From contig JAPLBY010000029.1 in NCBI GenBank assembly GCA_026392515.1, positions 77,493 through 141,492 of the forward strand: a stretch of DNA of 64,000 nt, given 5' to 3'. The position numbers and the translations under genes are program-made. How positions within the stretch are numbered: position 1 is the first letter of the stretch; the number at the start of each line of letters is the position of its first letter. Under the pieces are notes generated by a model that was not told the origin of the DNA, did not search any database, and saw nothing but the letters and a program-made list of their open reading frames with translations. This stretch comes from Actinomycetota bacterium. GTDB lineage: Bacteria; Actinomycetota; Actinomycetes; S36-B12; UBA5976. Positions 51,075 through 59,861 of the stretch are shown here, piece by piece.

Positions 51075-51106
51075 AAAAATGCCCCCGATCGCTCGGGGGC
51101 ATTTTT
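51075..51106. terminator. Bidirectional terminator between TM2 and acyl-CoA dehydrogenase genes
   Basis: AAAAATGCCCCCGAtcgcTCGGGGGCATTTTT near-perfect stem. Confidence 0.9.
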
Positions 51107-51116
51107 ATTTGGTTTA

Positions 51117-52301
51117 TTAGGCCTTGTAGTCGGCGTAAGCAGCAATTCCGGTAAGTGCTTGACCAACAACTAAGGTGTGGATTTCGTTTGTACCTTCGTA
51201 GGTGTAAACGCTTTCCAAGTTATTCATGTGGCGAATGATTGGGTATTCCAGCGTGATGCCAGATCCACCAAGCATTGAACGGGATTCGCGAGCGACTTCA
51301 AGAGCCATACGAACGTTGTTCTTCTTGCCAACGCTGACCTGCTCCGGACGCAGTAAGTGCTGATCCTTTAGTTTTCCAAGATGAGCAGCTAGCAACATTC
51401 CATTACCGGTTGCAATTGCCATGTCAGCAATCTTTTGCTGTGACAACTGGAAGGCGGCAAGTGGGCGATTGAACTGATGACGGTTCAACTGGTAATCAAT
51501 TGCGGTTTCTAAGCAATCGCGAGCCGCCCCAACAACACCAAACAAGATTCCAAAGCGGGCTTCGGATAGGCAGGAAAGTGGGCCACGAAGTGTCTGTACT
51601 TCAGGAAGTACTGCAGAGGCTGGAAGGCGAACATTTTCGAATACCAATTCACTGGTGATCGAAGCGCGTAGTGACATCTTGTGCTTTACCAAGTTGGCTT
51701 TGAAGCCTGGGGTATTGGTTGGAACTACGAAGCCTTCAATGCCGTTATCGGTGTGAGCCCAAACGATTGCAACATCTGCAATGTTTCCGTTTGTAATCCA
51801 CATTTTTGAGCCGTTAAGAATCCAGTCATCACCATCACGTTTAGCATTGGTGCGCATTTCACTTGGGTTAGAGCCAGCATCAGCTTCAGTTAGACCAAAG
51901 CAACCAAGTGCTTCGCCAGCTGCCATGCGTGGCAACCATTCTTGCTTCTGCTCTTCGGAACCGAACTTGTGAATTGCAAACATTGCAAGCGATCCCTGGA
52001 CAGAAACGAATGAACGAAGACCTGAGTCACCGGCTTCAAGTTCAAGGCAAGCTAGACCATAAGAAGTAGCGTCTGTACCAGCACAGCCGTAACCCTCAAG
52101 GTGCATGCCGAACATACCCATTTGGCCGATTTCCTTTGCCAACTCGCGAGCAGGGAACTCGCCATCTTCAAACCACTGGCCAACGTGTGGCTTAATGCGG
52201 TCATCGACGAACTTACGGACTGCATCGCGCATTGCAAGCTGTTCATCATTGAACAGGCTGTCGATTGCGTAAAGCTCAAATGGATGTTGTGGCGCGGCCA
52301 T
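51117..52301 (-). CDS. Acyl-CoA dehydrogenase family protein (glutaryl-CoA dehydrogenase-like)
   Basis: GMHLEGYGCAGTDATSYGLACLELEAGDSGLRSFVSVQGSLAMFAI; GCFGLTEADAGSNPSEMRT; WITNGNIADVAIVWA; start at MAAPQHPFEL. Confidence 0.9.
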   Translation of the reverse strand: MAAPQHPFELYAIDSLFNDEQLAMRDAVRKFVDDRIKPHVGQWFEDGEFPARELAKEIGQMGMFGMHLEGYGCAGTDATSYGLACLELEAGDSGLRSFVSVQGSLAMFAIHKFGSEEQKQEWLPRMAAGEALGCFGLTEADAGSNPSEMRTNAKRDGDDWILNGSKMWITNGNIADVAIVWAHTDNGIEGFVVPTNTPGFKANLVKHKMSLRASITSELVFENVRLPASAVLPEVQTLRGPLSCLSEARFGILFGVVGAARDCLETAIDYQLNRHQFNRPLAAFQLSQQKIADMAIATGNGMLLAAHLGKLKDQHLLRPEQVSVGKKNNVRMALEVARESRSMLGGSGITLEYPIIRHMNNLESVYTYEGTNEIHTLVVGQALTGIAAYADYKA

Positions 52302-52319
52302 TGGGTATCCTATCGTTGG

Positions 52320-52354
52320 AATTGGATCCAATTTATCACAGATTGGATCCAATC
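52320..52354. promoter_or_regulatory. Tandem palindromic operator upstream of acyl-CoA dehydrogenase gene
   Basis: AATTGGATCCAATT (52320-52333) and GATTGGATCCAATC (52341-52354), both perfect palindromes, centres 21 bp apart. Confidence 0.8.
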
Positions 52355-52391
52355 TTCAAGCACCCTAACCAGGTGATTGGTCCTTAATTTA

Positions 52392-53228
52392 CTAGGAAAT
52401 CGTCAGCAAAATTACGGCGATACCAGCGCCATAGAGGCCAATAACCTGGTGACGCTCCAAGCGTTCCTTCAGGAAGATCCGAGCCAGTAATACCGTAATC
52501 GCTGGATACAGGGCCGCGATAACCGAGATGATTACCAGCTGGCCACGCTGGGAAGCGAGCATAAAGGTAGTGCCGCCCCAAACATCCAAAGCACCAGAGG
52601 CCATTGCTCGCTTGGTATCAACTGGCTTACCTGCCATTGATTTCCAGAGCACTAAAGCCGTGATGCAAAAAATCACCATAGTTAAAGATCGTGCGGTGAT
52701 TACTGGAGAAAGCCCAGACCCAATTGGCGCGCTACCAACACTTAACAAGAATCCAGCAAAACCGAATCCACCAAAGACAGCGTAAATAGCTGCAGTTTTA
52801 GTAAGTGGGTGAGTGGCGTCAACAGTTGAACGACTCACGAGCACAATCGAAGCCATAGCAAGTAGTGCCCCGATTGATCCAGTTACTGTTAACCGCTCAC
52901 CGCGAAACAAGCCAACGCTAAATGGAATAATTACCGCGACAAGCGCAGTAATTGGTGCGACCGCGCCCATTGGACCTAGTCCCAGAGATTTCAAAACAAA
53001 TATGTATCCGATAACGCCAAATAGTCCGGCGGATAAACCGGCAGTAACTGCTTCGCGACTAAAGTCGGCGCCCAGAAATGGTGCAGCAATCAGCAGCGAA
53101 ACTAAACCAGCGCCAACCGTGATTGGTAGAACTTTAAACAGCGGACTGGTTCTGGTTGCAAGTCCACCAAAATAGTCACCGAAGCCATATGCGAGCGCGC
53201 ACGCAAAGGCAAGCAGGACGGCAGACAT
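52392..53228 (-). CDS. EamA/DMT family transporter
   Basis: About 10 TM segments; LYPAITVLLARIFLKERLERHQVIGLYGAGIAVILL. Confidence 0.85.
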   Translation of the reverse strand: MSAVLLAFACALAYGFGDYFGGLATRTSPLFKVLPITVGAGLVSLLIAAPFLGADFSREAVTAGLSAGLFGVIGYIFVLKSLGLGPMGAVAPITALVAVIIPFSVGLFRGERLTVTGSIGALLAMASIVLVSRSTVDATHPLTKTAAIYAVFGGFGFAGFLLSVGSAPIGSGLSPVITARSLTMVIFCITALVLWKSMAGKPVDTKRAMASGALDVWGGTTFMLASQRGQLVIISVIAALYPAITVLLARIFLKERLERHQVIGLYGAGIAVILLTIS

Positions 53229-53247
53229 AAGACTTCGAGTCTATGGC

Positions 53248-54084
53248 TTAGCTTGTGGCCAAAAGCACTACAGCCGCACCAGCACCAAACAAGCCGATAA
53301 GTTGATGTCGTTCCATACGTTCGTGCAAAACAACGCGAGCAAGAAGCACGGTAAATGCTGGGTAGAGAGCGGCAACCACGGCCACAAGCACTAAGTCACC
53401 AGCGCGGGTTGCCATCATGAAGGTAGCCCCACCAACAACATCAAGTGCGCCTGAAGAAATTGCGAGCTTGTAATCAATCGCTCCATCGCGAATCGTCTTC
53501 CATTTTGCGATTGCGATAAAAATGAAAATTCCACCCGTGACTAATCGGCCCACGATTACTGGTGCTAACCCACTGTCATCAGGCCCACCACTAATTCCAA
53601 GTAGGTAACCAGCAATACCAAGACCAGCGATGATTGCCACAATTACAGCTTTTGCAGTAACTGGGTGAGTGGCATCAGCAGTTGAGCGACTTACTAAAAC
53701 AATTGAAATGAAGGCTAAGCCGGCACCAATAAATCCGACAGTCGAAAGTGTTTCACCACGCAGAAAACCAACTGCAAAAGGAATGATTGCTCCGATTACT
53801 GCCGAGATTGGGGCGACCACACTCATCGGACCAAGGGCAAGTCCATACATGATGAAGATGTAACCGATAGTTCCAGAAAGACCAGCTGCAACACCAGCGA
53901 CAATGGCGCCTTGACTAAAGGTTGCCCCAAAGAATGGAACTGCAAGGCCAAGCGTCACAATTCCAGTTGCAACGATGATTGGCAGAACTTTCCAAATTGA
54001 ACCTCGACGAGTTGCCAAGCCACCCCAGAAATCAGCAACGCCATAACTTACGGCGCAAATGAGCGCCAATACGATCGCGGTCAT
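53248..54084 (-). CDS. EamA/DMT family transporter (tandem paralog of the preceding one)
   Basis: Same length (278 aa); LYPAFTVLLARVVLHERMERHQLIGLFGAGAAVVLL. Confidence 0.85.
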   Translation of the reverse strand: MTAIVLALICAVSYGVADFWGGLATRRGSIWKVLPIIVATGIVTLGLAVPFFGATFSQGAIVAGVAAGLSGTIGYIFIMYGLALGPMSVVAPISAVIGAIIPFAVGFLRGETLSTVGFIGAGLAFISIVLVSRSTADATHPVTAKAVIVAIIAGLGIAGYLLGISGGPDDSGLAPVIVGRLVTGGIFIFIAIAKWKTIRDGAIDYKLAISSGALDVVGGATFMMATRAGDLVLVAVVAALYPAFTVLLARVVLHERMERHQLIGLFGAGAAVVLLATS

Positions 54085-54087
54085 GAA

Positions 54088-55470
54088 TTACTGTCCTAAG
54101 AGTTTGGAAACTACGCCCGCAAGTTTTGAGGGTTTGCCAGTTTTGTCTTCAGCGTGATCTGCTCGAGACATAATCTGCAATCCAGCATTTGCACCAATCC
54201 ACCGAAGCGGCTCAACTTCCCAATTAGGGGACTTGTGATTTACCCAAGGAAGTTTGGTAATTGGAGTTTCTTGGTTCGTGATTAAGTCTGCAAGAGTTCG
54301 GCCAGAAAGGTTTGTGGTGCCGACACCGTCACCTACATAGCCACCAGCCCAAGCAATTCCAGTTTTGCGATCAAGACCAGCTGATGCCATCCAATCGCGA
54401 GCTACACCAAGTGGCCCACCCCAAGTGTGAGTTACTTTGGCGTCAGCTACTACTGGGAACAGCTCAGCTAATACGCCAAGTAGCGCAGGATGAACTTCGC
54501 TGTGCTGGTCGTATTCATCTTTGATTGAGGAGCCGAAGTGATATGGCGCACCGCGGCCGCCAAATGCAAAACGATTGTCTGCAGTGCGTTGACCATAAAT
54601 GATTAGATTTCTAAAGTCACGAAAAGTTTCGCGTTGAGCTAAACCAATCTGATCCCAAACCTGCGCACTTAATGGTTCAGTTGCCATCATCAAGGAATAG
54701 ATCGGAACTATCTTTCGCTTCTGGCCTTCGAGTGACTTTGTGTAACCCTCAGTTGCTCGCACCACGTATCGAGCGCTGATTACGCCACCAGTCGTAAATA
54801 CTTTGCCTGACTCAATCTTGGTTGCTGCAGTATGTTCATAAATTGTGGCGCCGCGCTTTTCAACCAGATTTGCCAGTAAGCGAACTAACTTAGCTGGATT
54901 GAGCGCAGCGACGTGTGGTGTGTAAGTGGCACCGAAGAGATTGGTTGCTTGGGCGCGCTCTTTAGCTTCGCCTGCACTTAACAATGCATAGTGCTCAGCG
55001 CCGTAGCCCCATTCCTCCCAATGGTGAATGTAATCTTGCGCGCGCTGCCACTGCAGCGGAGTGCGAGCAAACGAAATAGTTCCACCGCGCTGCCATTCGC
55101 AGTCGATGCCTTCGGCCTTTACTACATTTTCAACTTCAGTCACAGTGTCATGCATGGCATCTTGCATGGCGCGAGCAGATTCACGGCCATGAATGCGACC
55201 AAGTTTGTCGATCTCGGTAGGGAAGTAAGCCGAACACCAACCACCATTACGGCCAGAAGCACCATAGCCGGCAACTTCAGCATCAATGATTGCAATGTTC
55301 AGATTTGGGTCGCGCTGTTGCAAGTAATAAGCCGTCCAAAGTCCGGTGTAACCAGCGCCAACAATGGCCACGTCAACATCAATGTCTGAGTGCAGCGCGT
55401 AGCGAGAGGAAGTTGCCAACTCTTCGGGCAACGTGTTCCACCATAAGGACTTTGATCGGTAATCAGTCAT
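54088..55470 (-). CDS. FAD-dependent oxidoreductase (DAO family; gamma-glutamylputrescine oxidase-like)
   Basis: VDVAIVGAGYTGLWTAYYLQQRDPNLNIAIIDAEVAGYGASGRNGGW; WAGGYVGDGVGTTNLSGRTLADLI. Confidence 0.88.
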   Translation of the reverse strand: MTDYRSKSLWWNTLPEELATSSRYALHSDIDVDVAIVGAGYTGLWTAYYLQQRDPNLNIAIIDAEVAGYGASGRNGGWCSAYFPTEIDKLGRIHGRESARAMQDAMHDTVTEVENVVKAEGIDCEWQRGGTISFARTPLQWQRAQDYIHHWEEWGYGAEHYALLSAGEAKERAQATNLFGATYTPHVAALNPAKLVRLLANLVEKRGATIYEHTAATKIESGKVFTTGGVISARYVVRATEGYTKSLEGQKRKIVPIYSLMMATEPLSAQVWDQIGLAQRETFRDFRNLIIYGQRTADNRFAFGGRGAPYHFGSSIKDEYDQHSEVHPALLGVLAELFPVVADAKVTHTWGGPLGVARDWMASAGLDRKTGIAWAGGYVGDGVGTTNLSGRTLADLITNQETPITKLPWVNHKSPNWEVEPLRWIGANAGLQIMSRADHAEDKTGKPSKLAGVVSKLLGQ

Positions 55471-55482
55471 TTTGCTTCCTTG

Positions 55483-56148
55483 CTAACGCTTCCATTTTTT
55501 GATGTAGTTCGGAGTTGGAATGTTCTTTTCAGTTGTCATTGGATCAGCCACAGGTTCGCCAAAAACTTCCTTCATCGGAACGTAACCTGCCCAAATGTTT
55601 GAGTAAATCGGATCCGTTAAATCACTTGGCACATCATCTGGATCGCCTTCGCTCACCTTGCAGGAAACCTCATCGAGATTCAGTGCGAGCATAAGTGTTG
55701 CCTTGGATTCCTTTGGCGCAGCTTTTCGAGCTTCGTCAGTGCGACCTGGAAGCAAGTGATCCGTGATTCGAATCAGTGCAGCTTCTTTGTCTTCGCCTTC
55801 AAGAACTTCACAAGATCCCAGTGCAATGACGCATCGGTAATGCATGCTGGATTCAAAGGCGCTACGTGCTAACACCATGCCATCGAGCAAAGTGACCGTG
55901 AAGCAGCAAGCTTGACCTGCTGCCAAATTCTTAAAGAGCCTCGATGCGGTTGATCCATGAAATAGCACTCGGTCGCCATCGCGGGCATAGCCAACTGGCA
56001 TTACGAATGGTTGACCATCTACGACGCAAGAAACGTGAGCTACGAGACCCGCATCGAGAATTGCATAAACTTCAGCACGATCTTTAACTGCTTTTTCAGG
56101 AAAGCGACGGACCGAAGTTCGGTCCGTCGCTCCTACTGGATTAGTCAT
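55483..56148 (-). CDS. Pyridoxamine 5'-phosphate oxidase family (FMN-binding split-barrel) protein
   Basis: DRAEVYAILDAGLVAHVSCVVDGQPFVMPVGYARDGDRVLFHGSTASRLFKNL; EVSCKVSEGDPDD. Confidence 0.85.
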   Translation of the reverse strand: MTNPVGATDRTSVRRFPEKAVKDRAEVYAILDAGLVAHVSCVVDGQPFVMPVGYARDGDRVLFHGSTASRLFKNLAAGQACCFTVTLLDGMVLARSAFESSMHYRCVIALGSCEVLEGEDKEAALIRITDHLLPGRTDEARKAAPKESKATLMLALNLDEVSCKVSEGDPDDVPSDLTDPIYSNIWAGYVPMKEVFGEPVADPMTTEKNIPTPNYIKKWKR

Positions 56149-57536
56149 TAGAGAATCTTTTGTCCTTCAGTGAGAACGTGACGCAAGATTTGCTCCATCT
56201 CATCGAACTGCTCTTGACCACAAATCAGTGGTGGAGCCAGCTGGATTACCGGGTCGCCACGATCATCAGCGCGGCAATACAGTCCATTTTCGAACAATGC
56301 CTTAGATAGGTAGCCGCGAAGCAAACGCTCGCACTCATCATCATTGAAGGATTCCTTAGTGGCCTTGTCCTTAACAAGTTCAATGCCATAGAAGAAGCCT
56401 TCGCCACGAACGTCACCAACAATGTCAAGGTCCTTAAGTTTTTCAAGAGTCTGACGGAATTGGTTTTCGTTGTCGCGAACATGTTGATTGATGCCTTCTT
56501 TGTCGAAGATATCAAGGTTTGCCAAAGCAACAGCTGCGGAAACTGGGTGACCACCAAAGGTGTAACCATGTGCGAAGTAAGTGTTGCCCTTCTTGAATGG
56601 TTCGAATACTTTGTCGCCAACTAGCATTGCGCCGATTGGGGAGTATCCCGATGTCATACCCTTTGCAGTTGTGATGATGTCAGGATCAACACCGAAACGC
56701 TTCATTGCAAACATGTCGCCAATACGACCGAATGCACAGATCGTTTCATCTGCAACCATCAATACGTCGTACTGATCGCAGATTTCGCGCACGCGCTCTA
56801 GGTATCCCGGTGGTGGTGGGAAACATCCGCCTGAGTTTTGAACTGGCTCAAGGAATACCGCAGCTACTGTGTCAGCGCCTTCGAAAAGAATTGCTTCTTC
56901 GATGCGATCTGCAGCCCAACGACCGAATGCTTTGATGTCATCGGCGTGATACTCAGCGCGGTAGAAGTTCGTGTTCGGTACGCGGAAACCACCTGGGGTT
57001 AACGGTTCGAAATACTTCTTGGCATCTGGAATACCAGTGATTGCCAAAGCACCCTGTGGTGTGCCGTGATATGCAACTGCGCGACTGATGACTTTATGCT
57101 TCATTGGCTTGCCAGTTAGCTTGTAGTACATCTTTGCTGCTTTCCAAGCTGACTCAACGGCTTCGCCACCACCAGTAGTGAAGAAGACGCGGTTCAACGA
57201 AGATGGCGCGTAACTGATTAGGCGCTCAGCAAGTTCAACTGCCTTTGGATGGGCATAGGACCAAAGTGGGAAGAAGGAAAGTTCCTGCATCTGCTTGGCT
57301 GCAGCTTCAGCAAGTTCGCGACGGCCATGGCCAATCTGAACTGTGAACAAACCAGCTAGACCATCAAGGTACTTACGGCCTTGTTCGTCATAGATGTATG
57401 CACCTTCACCACGAGTGATGATTGGAACTTCGCCACCATTTTCATATGTGGAGTGACGAGTGAAGTGCATCCATAGCCGATCGCGCGCCATGTCTGATAA
57501 TGCGGAGTTAGTTGTTCTATCTTCTAGTGCTGTCAT
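56148..57536 (-). CDS. Class III PLP-dependent aminotransferase (aspartate aminotransferase family; omega-amino acid/polyamine type)
   Basis: YLDGLAGLFTVQIGHGRRELAEAA; FTTGGGEAVESAWKAAKMYY; VADETICAFGRIGDMFA; TTAKGMTSGYSPIGAML. Confidence 0.9.
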   Translation of the reverse strand: MTALEDRTTNSALSDMARDRLWMHFTRHSTYENGGEVPIITRGEGAYIYDEQGRKYLDGLAGLFTVQIGHGRRELAEAAAKQMQELSFFPLWSYAHPKAVELAERLISYAPSSLNRVFFTTGGGEAVESAWKAAKMYYKLTGKPMKHKVISRAVAYHGTPQGALAITGIPDAKKYFEPLTPGGFRVPNTNFYRAEYHADDIKAFGRWAADRIEEAILFEGADTVAAVFLEPVQNSGGCFPPPPGYLERVREICDQYDVLMVADETICAFGRIGDMFAMKRFGVDPDIITTAKGMTSGYSPIGAMLVGDKVFEPFKKGNTYFAHGYTFGGHPVSAAVALANLDIFDKEGINQHVRDNENQFRQTLEKLKDLDIVGDVRGEGFFYGIELVKDKATKESFNDDECERLLRGYLSKALFENGLYCRADDRGDPVIQLAPPLICGQEQFDEMEQILRHVLTEGQKIL

Positions 57537-57555
57537 TACGTATCCAATGTTTTAG

Positions 57556-58014
57556 TTAGCGGGTTCCCCATGTATAGCTCTGCTTGCGCAGTTTCAAATA
57601 CATGAATGTTTCCGTGCGGCGGACCCCAGGAATCGCACGAATTTTACGATTGATCACTTCAAGAAGTGCCTCGTCGTCTTCACAAACAACTTCGAGGATT
57701 ATGTCGAAACTGCCTGCTGTCAGGATGATGTAGCTGATCTCATCCATAAGTGAAAGCACATCTGCGACGGCTTCCATGTCTCCATCAACTTCTATGCCGA
57801 TCATCGCTTCGCGATTAAAACCAACTTGAAGTGGATCCGTAACGGCAACGATTTGCATAACTCCGGTTTCCAGGAGTTTGCTCACCCGTTGGCGAACTGC
57901 AGCTTCCGACAATCCAACGGCCTTACCGATAGTTGCGTAAGGGCGTCGACCGTCTTGCTGAAGTTGCTCAATGATGGCTTTGGAGACATCGTCGAGCACA
58001 GCAACTTTAGACAT
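57556..58014 (-). CDS. Lrp/AsnC family transcriptional regulator
   Basis: MSKVAVLDDVSKAIIEQLQQDGRRPYATIGKAVGLSEAAVRQRVSKLLETGVMQIVAVTDPLQVG; AsnC C-terminal domain. Confidence 0.92.
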   Translation of the reverse strand: MSKVAVLDDVSKAIIEQLQQDGRRPYATIGKAVGLSEAAVRQRVSKLLETGVMQIVAVTDPLQVGFNREAMIGIEVDGDMEAVADVLSLMDEISYIILTAGSFDIILEVVCEDDEALLEVINRKIRAIPGVRRTETFMYLKLRKQSYTWGTR

Positions 58015-58052
58015 GTGTCTAGTTTCAAGGGTTTTCACAGAAAAAACAAGTG

Positions 58053-58092
58053 ATTTCGTAGTATTTTTTCAAAATTGATACGAATTTCGTAG
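58053..58092. promoter_or_regulatory. Candidate Lrp/AsnC operator region between divergent lrp and gabD-like genes
   Basis: Direct repeats ATTTCGTAG at 58053-58061 and 58084-58092 (31 bp apart); the second is part of TACGAATTTCGTA (58079-58091). Confidence 0.5.
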
Positions 58093-58222
58093 ATTTTTAC
58101 AGATTTTGGTCAAGATATCGCAAAAAAGCCCCTGACAACAGGGTCATTCCTTGGGTATTGTTTAATGAATTATCCAGGCCCAACGGTCCTTAAAACCGAC
58201 TGTCTTTTAAAAGGAAGATCCC

Positions 58223-59563
58223 ATGAGTCACTATCAAGTTCTTAACCCAGCAACCGGTGTAGTTGAACAAGAATTCGCCACCGCCACAGATGCCCAGTGC
58301 AACGAAGCAATTGCTGCTGCAGACAACGCGCACAAGGCTTGGAGCAAAGTTTCAATCGCGGACCGCGCCGCAATTGTGCATCGCATTGGACAGCTACACA
58401 TTGATCGTCAAGATGAACTTGCTGCGATTATCAATCGCGAAATGGGTAAGCCATTGGCCGATGCTGCTGGCGAAGTTGAATTCTCTGGTTTCATTTATCA
58501 GTACTACGCAGACAACGCAGCAACTTTGCTTGCGGATACTCCGATCGAACTTTCCGGTGGTGAAGGAACCGCAGTAATGCGCAAGTCTTCAGTTGGTGCG
58601 CTGCTTGGAATCATGCCGTGGAACTTCCCGGCTTACCAGGTTGCTCGATTTGCTGGACCAAACCTTGTGGCAGGCAACACCGTTATTTTGAAGCATGCTC
58701 CACAATGTCCGGAATCAGCATTAGCAATTGTGAAGATTTTTGCAGATGCAGGTGTTCCTGAAGGTGTTTATGTAAACCTGTTTGCATCCAATGAACAAAT
58801 TGCAGACATGATTCCTCACCCAGCAATTCGTGGTGTATCGCTAACTGGTTCAGAACGTGCAGGCGCAGCAGTTGCTGAAATCGCAGGCCGTCACCTAAAG
58901 AAGTGCGTACTTGAACTTGGTGGCTCGGATGCATTCATCCTGCTTAGCACCAAGGACATGGACGCAGTTATCGAATCTGCAGTTATGGCTCGTATCGATA
59001 ACACTGGCCAGGCATGTAACGCTGCAAAGCGCATGGTTGTCGTTGATGGGCTTTATGACGAATTCGTTGACAAGTTCACTTCAGCGATGATGGCTGCTGA
59101 AATTTCTAGCCCACTTAGCTCAGTACGAGCTGCCGAAATCCTTGAAGAGCAAGTTAACCGCGCAGTGAAGCAGGGCGCAAAGCTGGCAAGCGCAGGCCCA
59201 CGTAACGGTGCATTCTTCCCAGCAGGCGTACTAACTGAAGTTTCTACGGATAACGAAATTTTCCGGGAAGAACTATTTGGTCCAGTTGCCCAGATTCACC
59301 GTGCAAAGGATGAAGCTGATGCAATTCGCATTGCTAACGATTCTCAATTCGGATTGGGTTCATACCTATTCACAACAGATGACAAGCAAGCCCTTCGAGT
59401 TGCAGATGCACTTGATACCGGAATGGTTTACGTCAATGGTGTGGGTATGGATGCGCCAGAACTTCCATTTGGTGGAACTAAGCGATCTGGCTTTGGCCGC
59501 GAACTTGGTCCTTTAGGTATTGAAGAATTCCTAAACAAGAAGCTCATCCGCATCAACGGCTAA
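58223..59563 (+). CDS. NAD(P)-dependent aldehyde dehydrogenase (succinate-semialdehyde dehydrogenase-like)
   Basis: PWNFPAYQVARFAGPNLVAGNTVILKHAPQCPESA; VLELGGSDAFIL; GQACNAAKRMVV; PFGGTKRSGFGRELGPLGIEEFLNKKLI. Confidence 0.9.
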   Translation: MSHYQVLNPATGVVEQEFATATDAQCNEAIAAADNAHKAWSKVSIADRAAIVHRIGQLHIDRQDELAAIINREMGKPLADAAGEVEFSGFIYQYYADNAATLLADTPIELSGGEGTAVMRKSSVGALLGIMPWNFPAYQVARFAGPNLVAGNTVILKHAPQCPESALAIVKIFADAGVPEGVYVNLFASNEQIADMIPHPAIRGVSLTGSERAGAAVAEIAGRHLKKCVLELGGSDAFILLSTKDMDAVIESAVMARIDNTGQACNAAKRMVVVDGLYDEFVDKFTSAMMAAEISSPLSSVRAAEILEEQVNRAVKQGAKLASAGPRNGAFFPAGVLTEVSTDNEIFREELFGPVAQIHRAKDEADAIRIANDSQFGLGSYLFTTDDKQALRVADALDTGMVYVNGVGMDAPELPFGGTKRSGFGRELGPLGIEEFLNKKLIRING

Positions 59564-59572
59564 TCAATTACC

Positions 59573-59611
59573 TAAAAATAGGCATCTCTTAATTGAGGTG
59601 CCTATTTTTAT
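59573..59611 (+). terminator. Terminator after aldehyde dehydrogenase gene
   Basis: AAAAATAGGCATCTC...GAGGTGCCTATTTTTA inverted repeat with U tract. Confidence 0.88.
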
Positions 59612-59670
59612 GCCCAAAATTTATTACCTTGATGCCTGCATCTATTCAATTCTCTGCTTACAATGAAAGA

Positions 59671-59860
59671 GCAAGGGGATCACCTGTAGAGGTGGCCGAT
59701 TGGCACTAGGAACATAAGGCCTAGAGCGCATATAGAAGGGGACTGGTGGGATCCGGATTCGCAAAAATGCGAATACCGACAGAAAACAATGCTGGCGATT
59801 TTTGCCAGACACATCTGATCACCAGTGAGCCCCCTCTCACCCAATCGTTTGGACTTTTGC
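59671..59860 (+). ncRNA. Candidate structured 5' leader/riboswitch-like RNA upstream of FAD oxidoreductase
   Basis: Hairpins CACCT-GTAG-AGGTG (59681-59694) and GCaCTAGG...CCTAGaGC (59703-59727); three-way junction closed by AGAaGGGGACTGGTG/CACCAGTgagCCCCcTCT (59734-59748/59820-59837) enclosing CGGATTCGCA-AAAA-TGCGAATaCCG (59754-59778) and CTGGCGA-TTT-TTGCCAG (59792-59808); CCAA-TCGT-TTGG (59841-59852) overlaps the RBS; -10-like TACAAT at 59659-59664. Confidence 0.55.
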
Positions 59861-59861
59861 A

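Noticed and set aside
59671-59860. Assignment of the structured leader to a named riboswitch class (TPP, glycine, ykkC/guanidine, FMN)
   Set aside because: I could not find the conserved core sequences of these classes as I remember them; an Rfam search is required before naming or declaring novelty.
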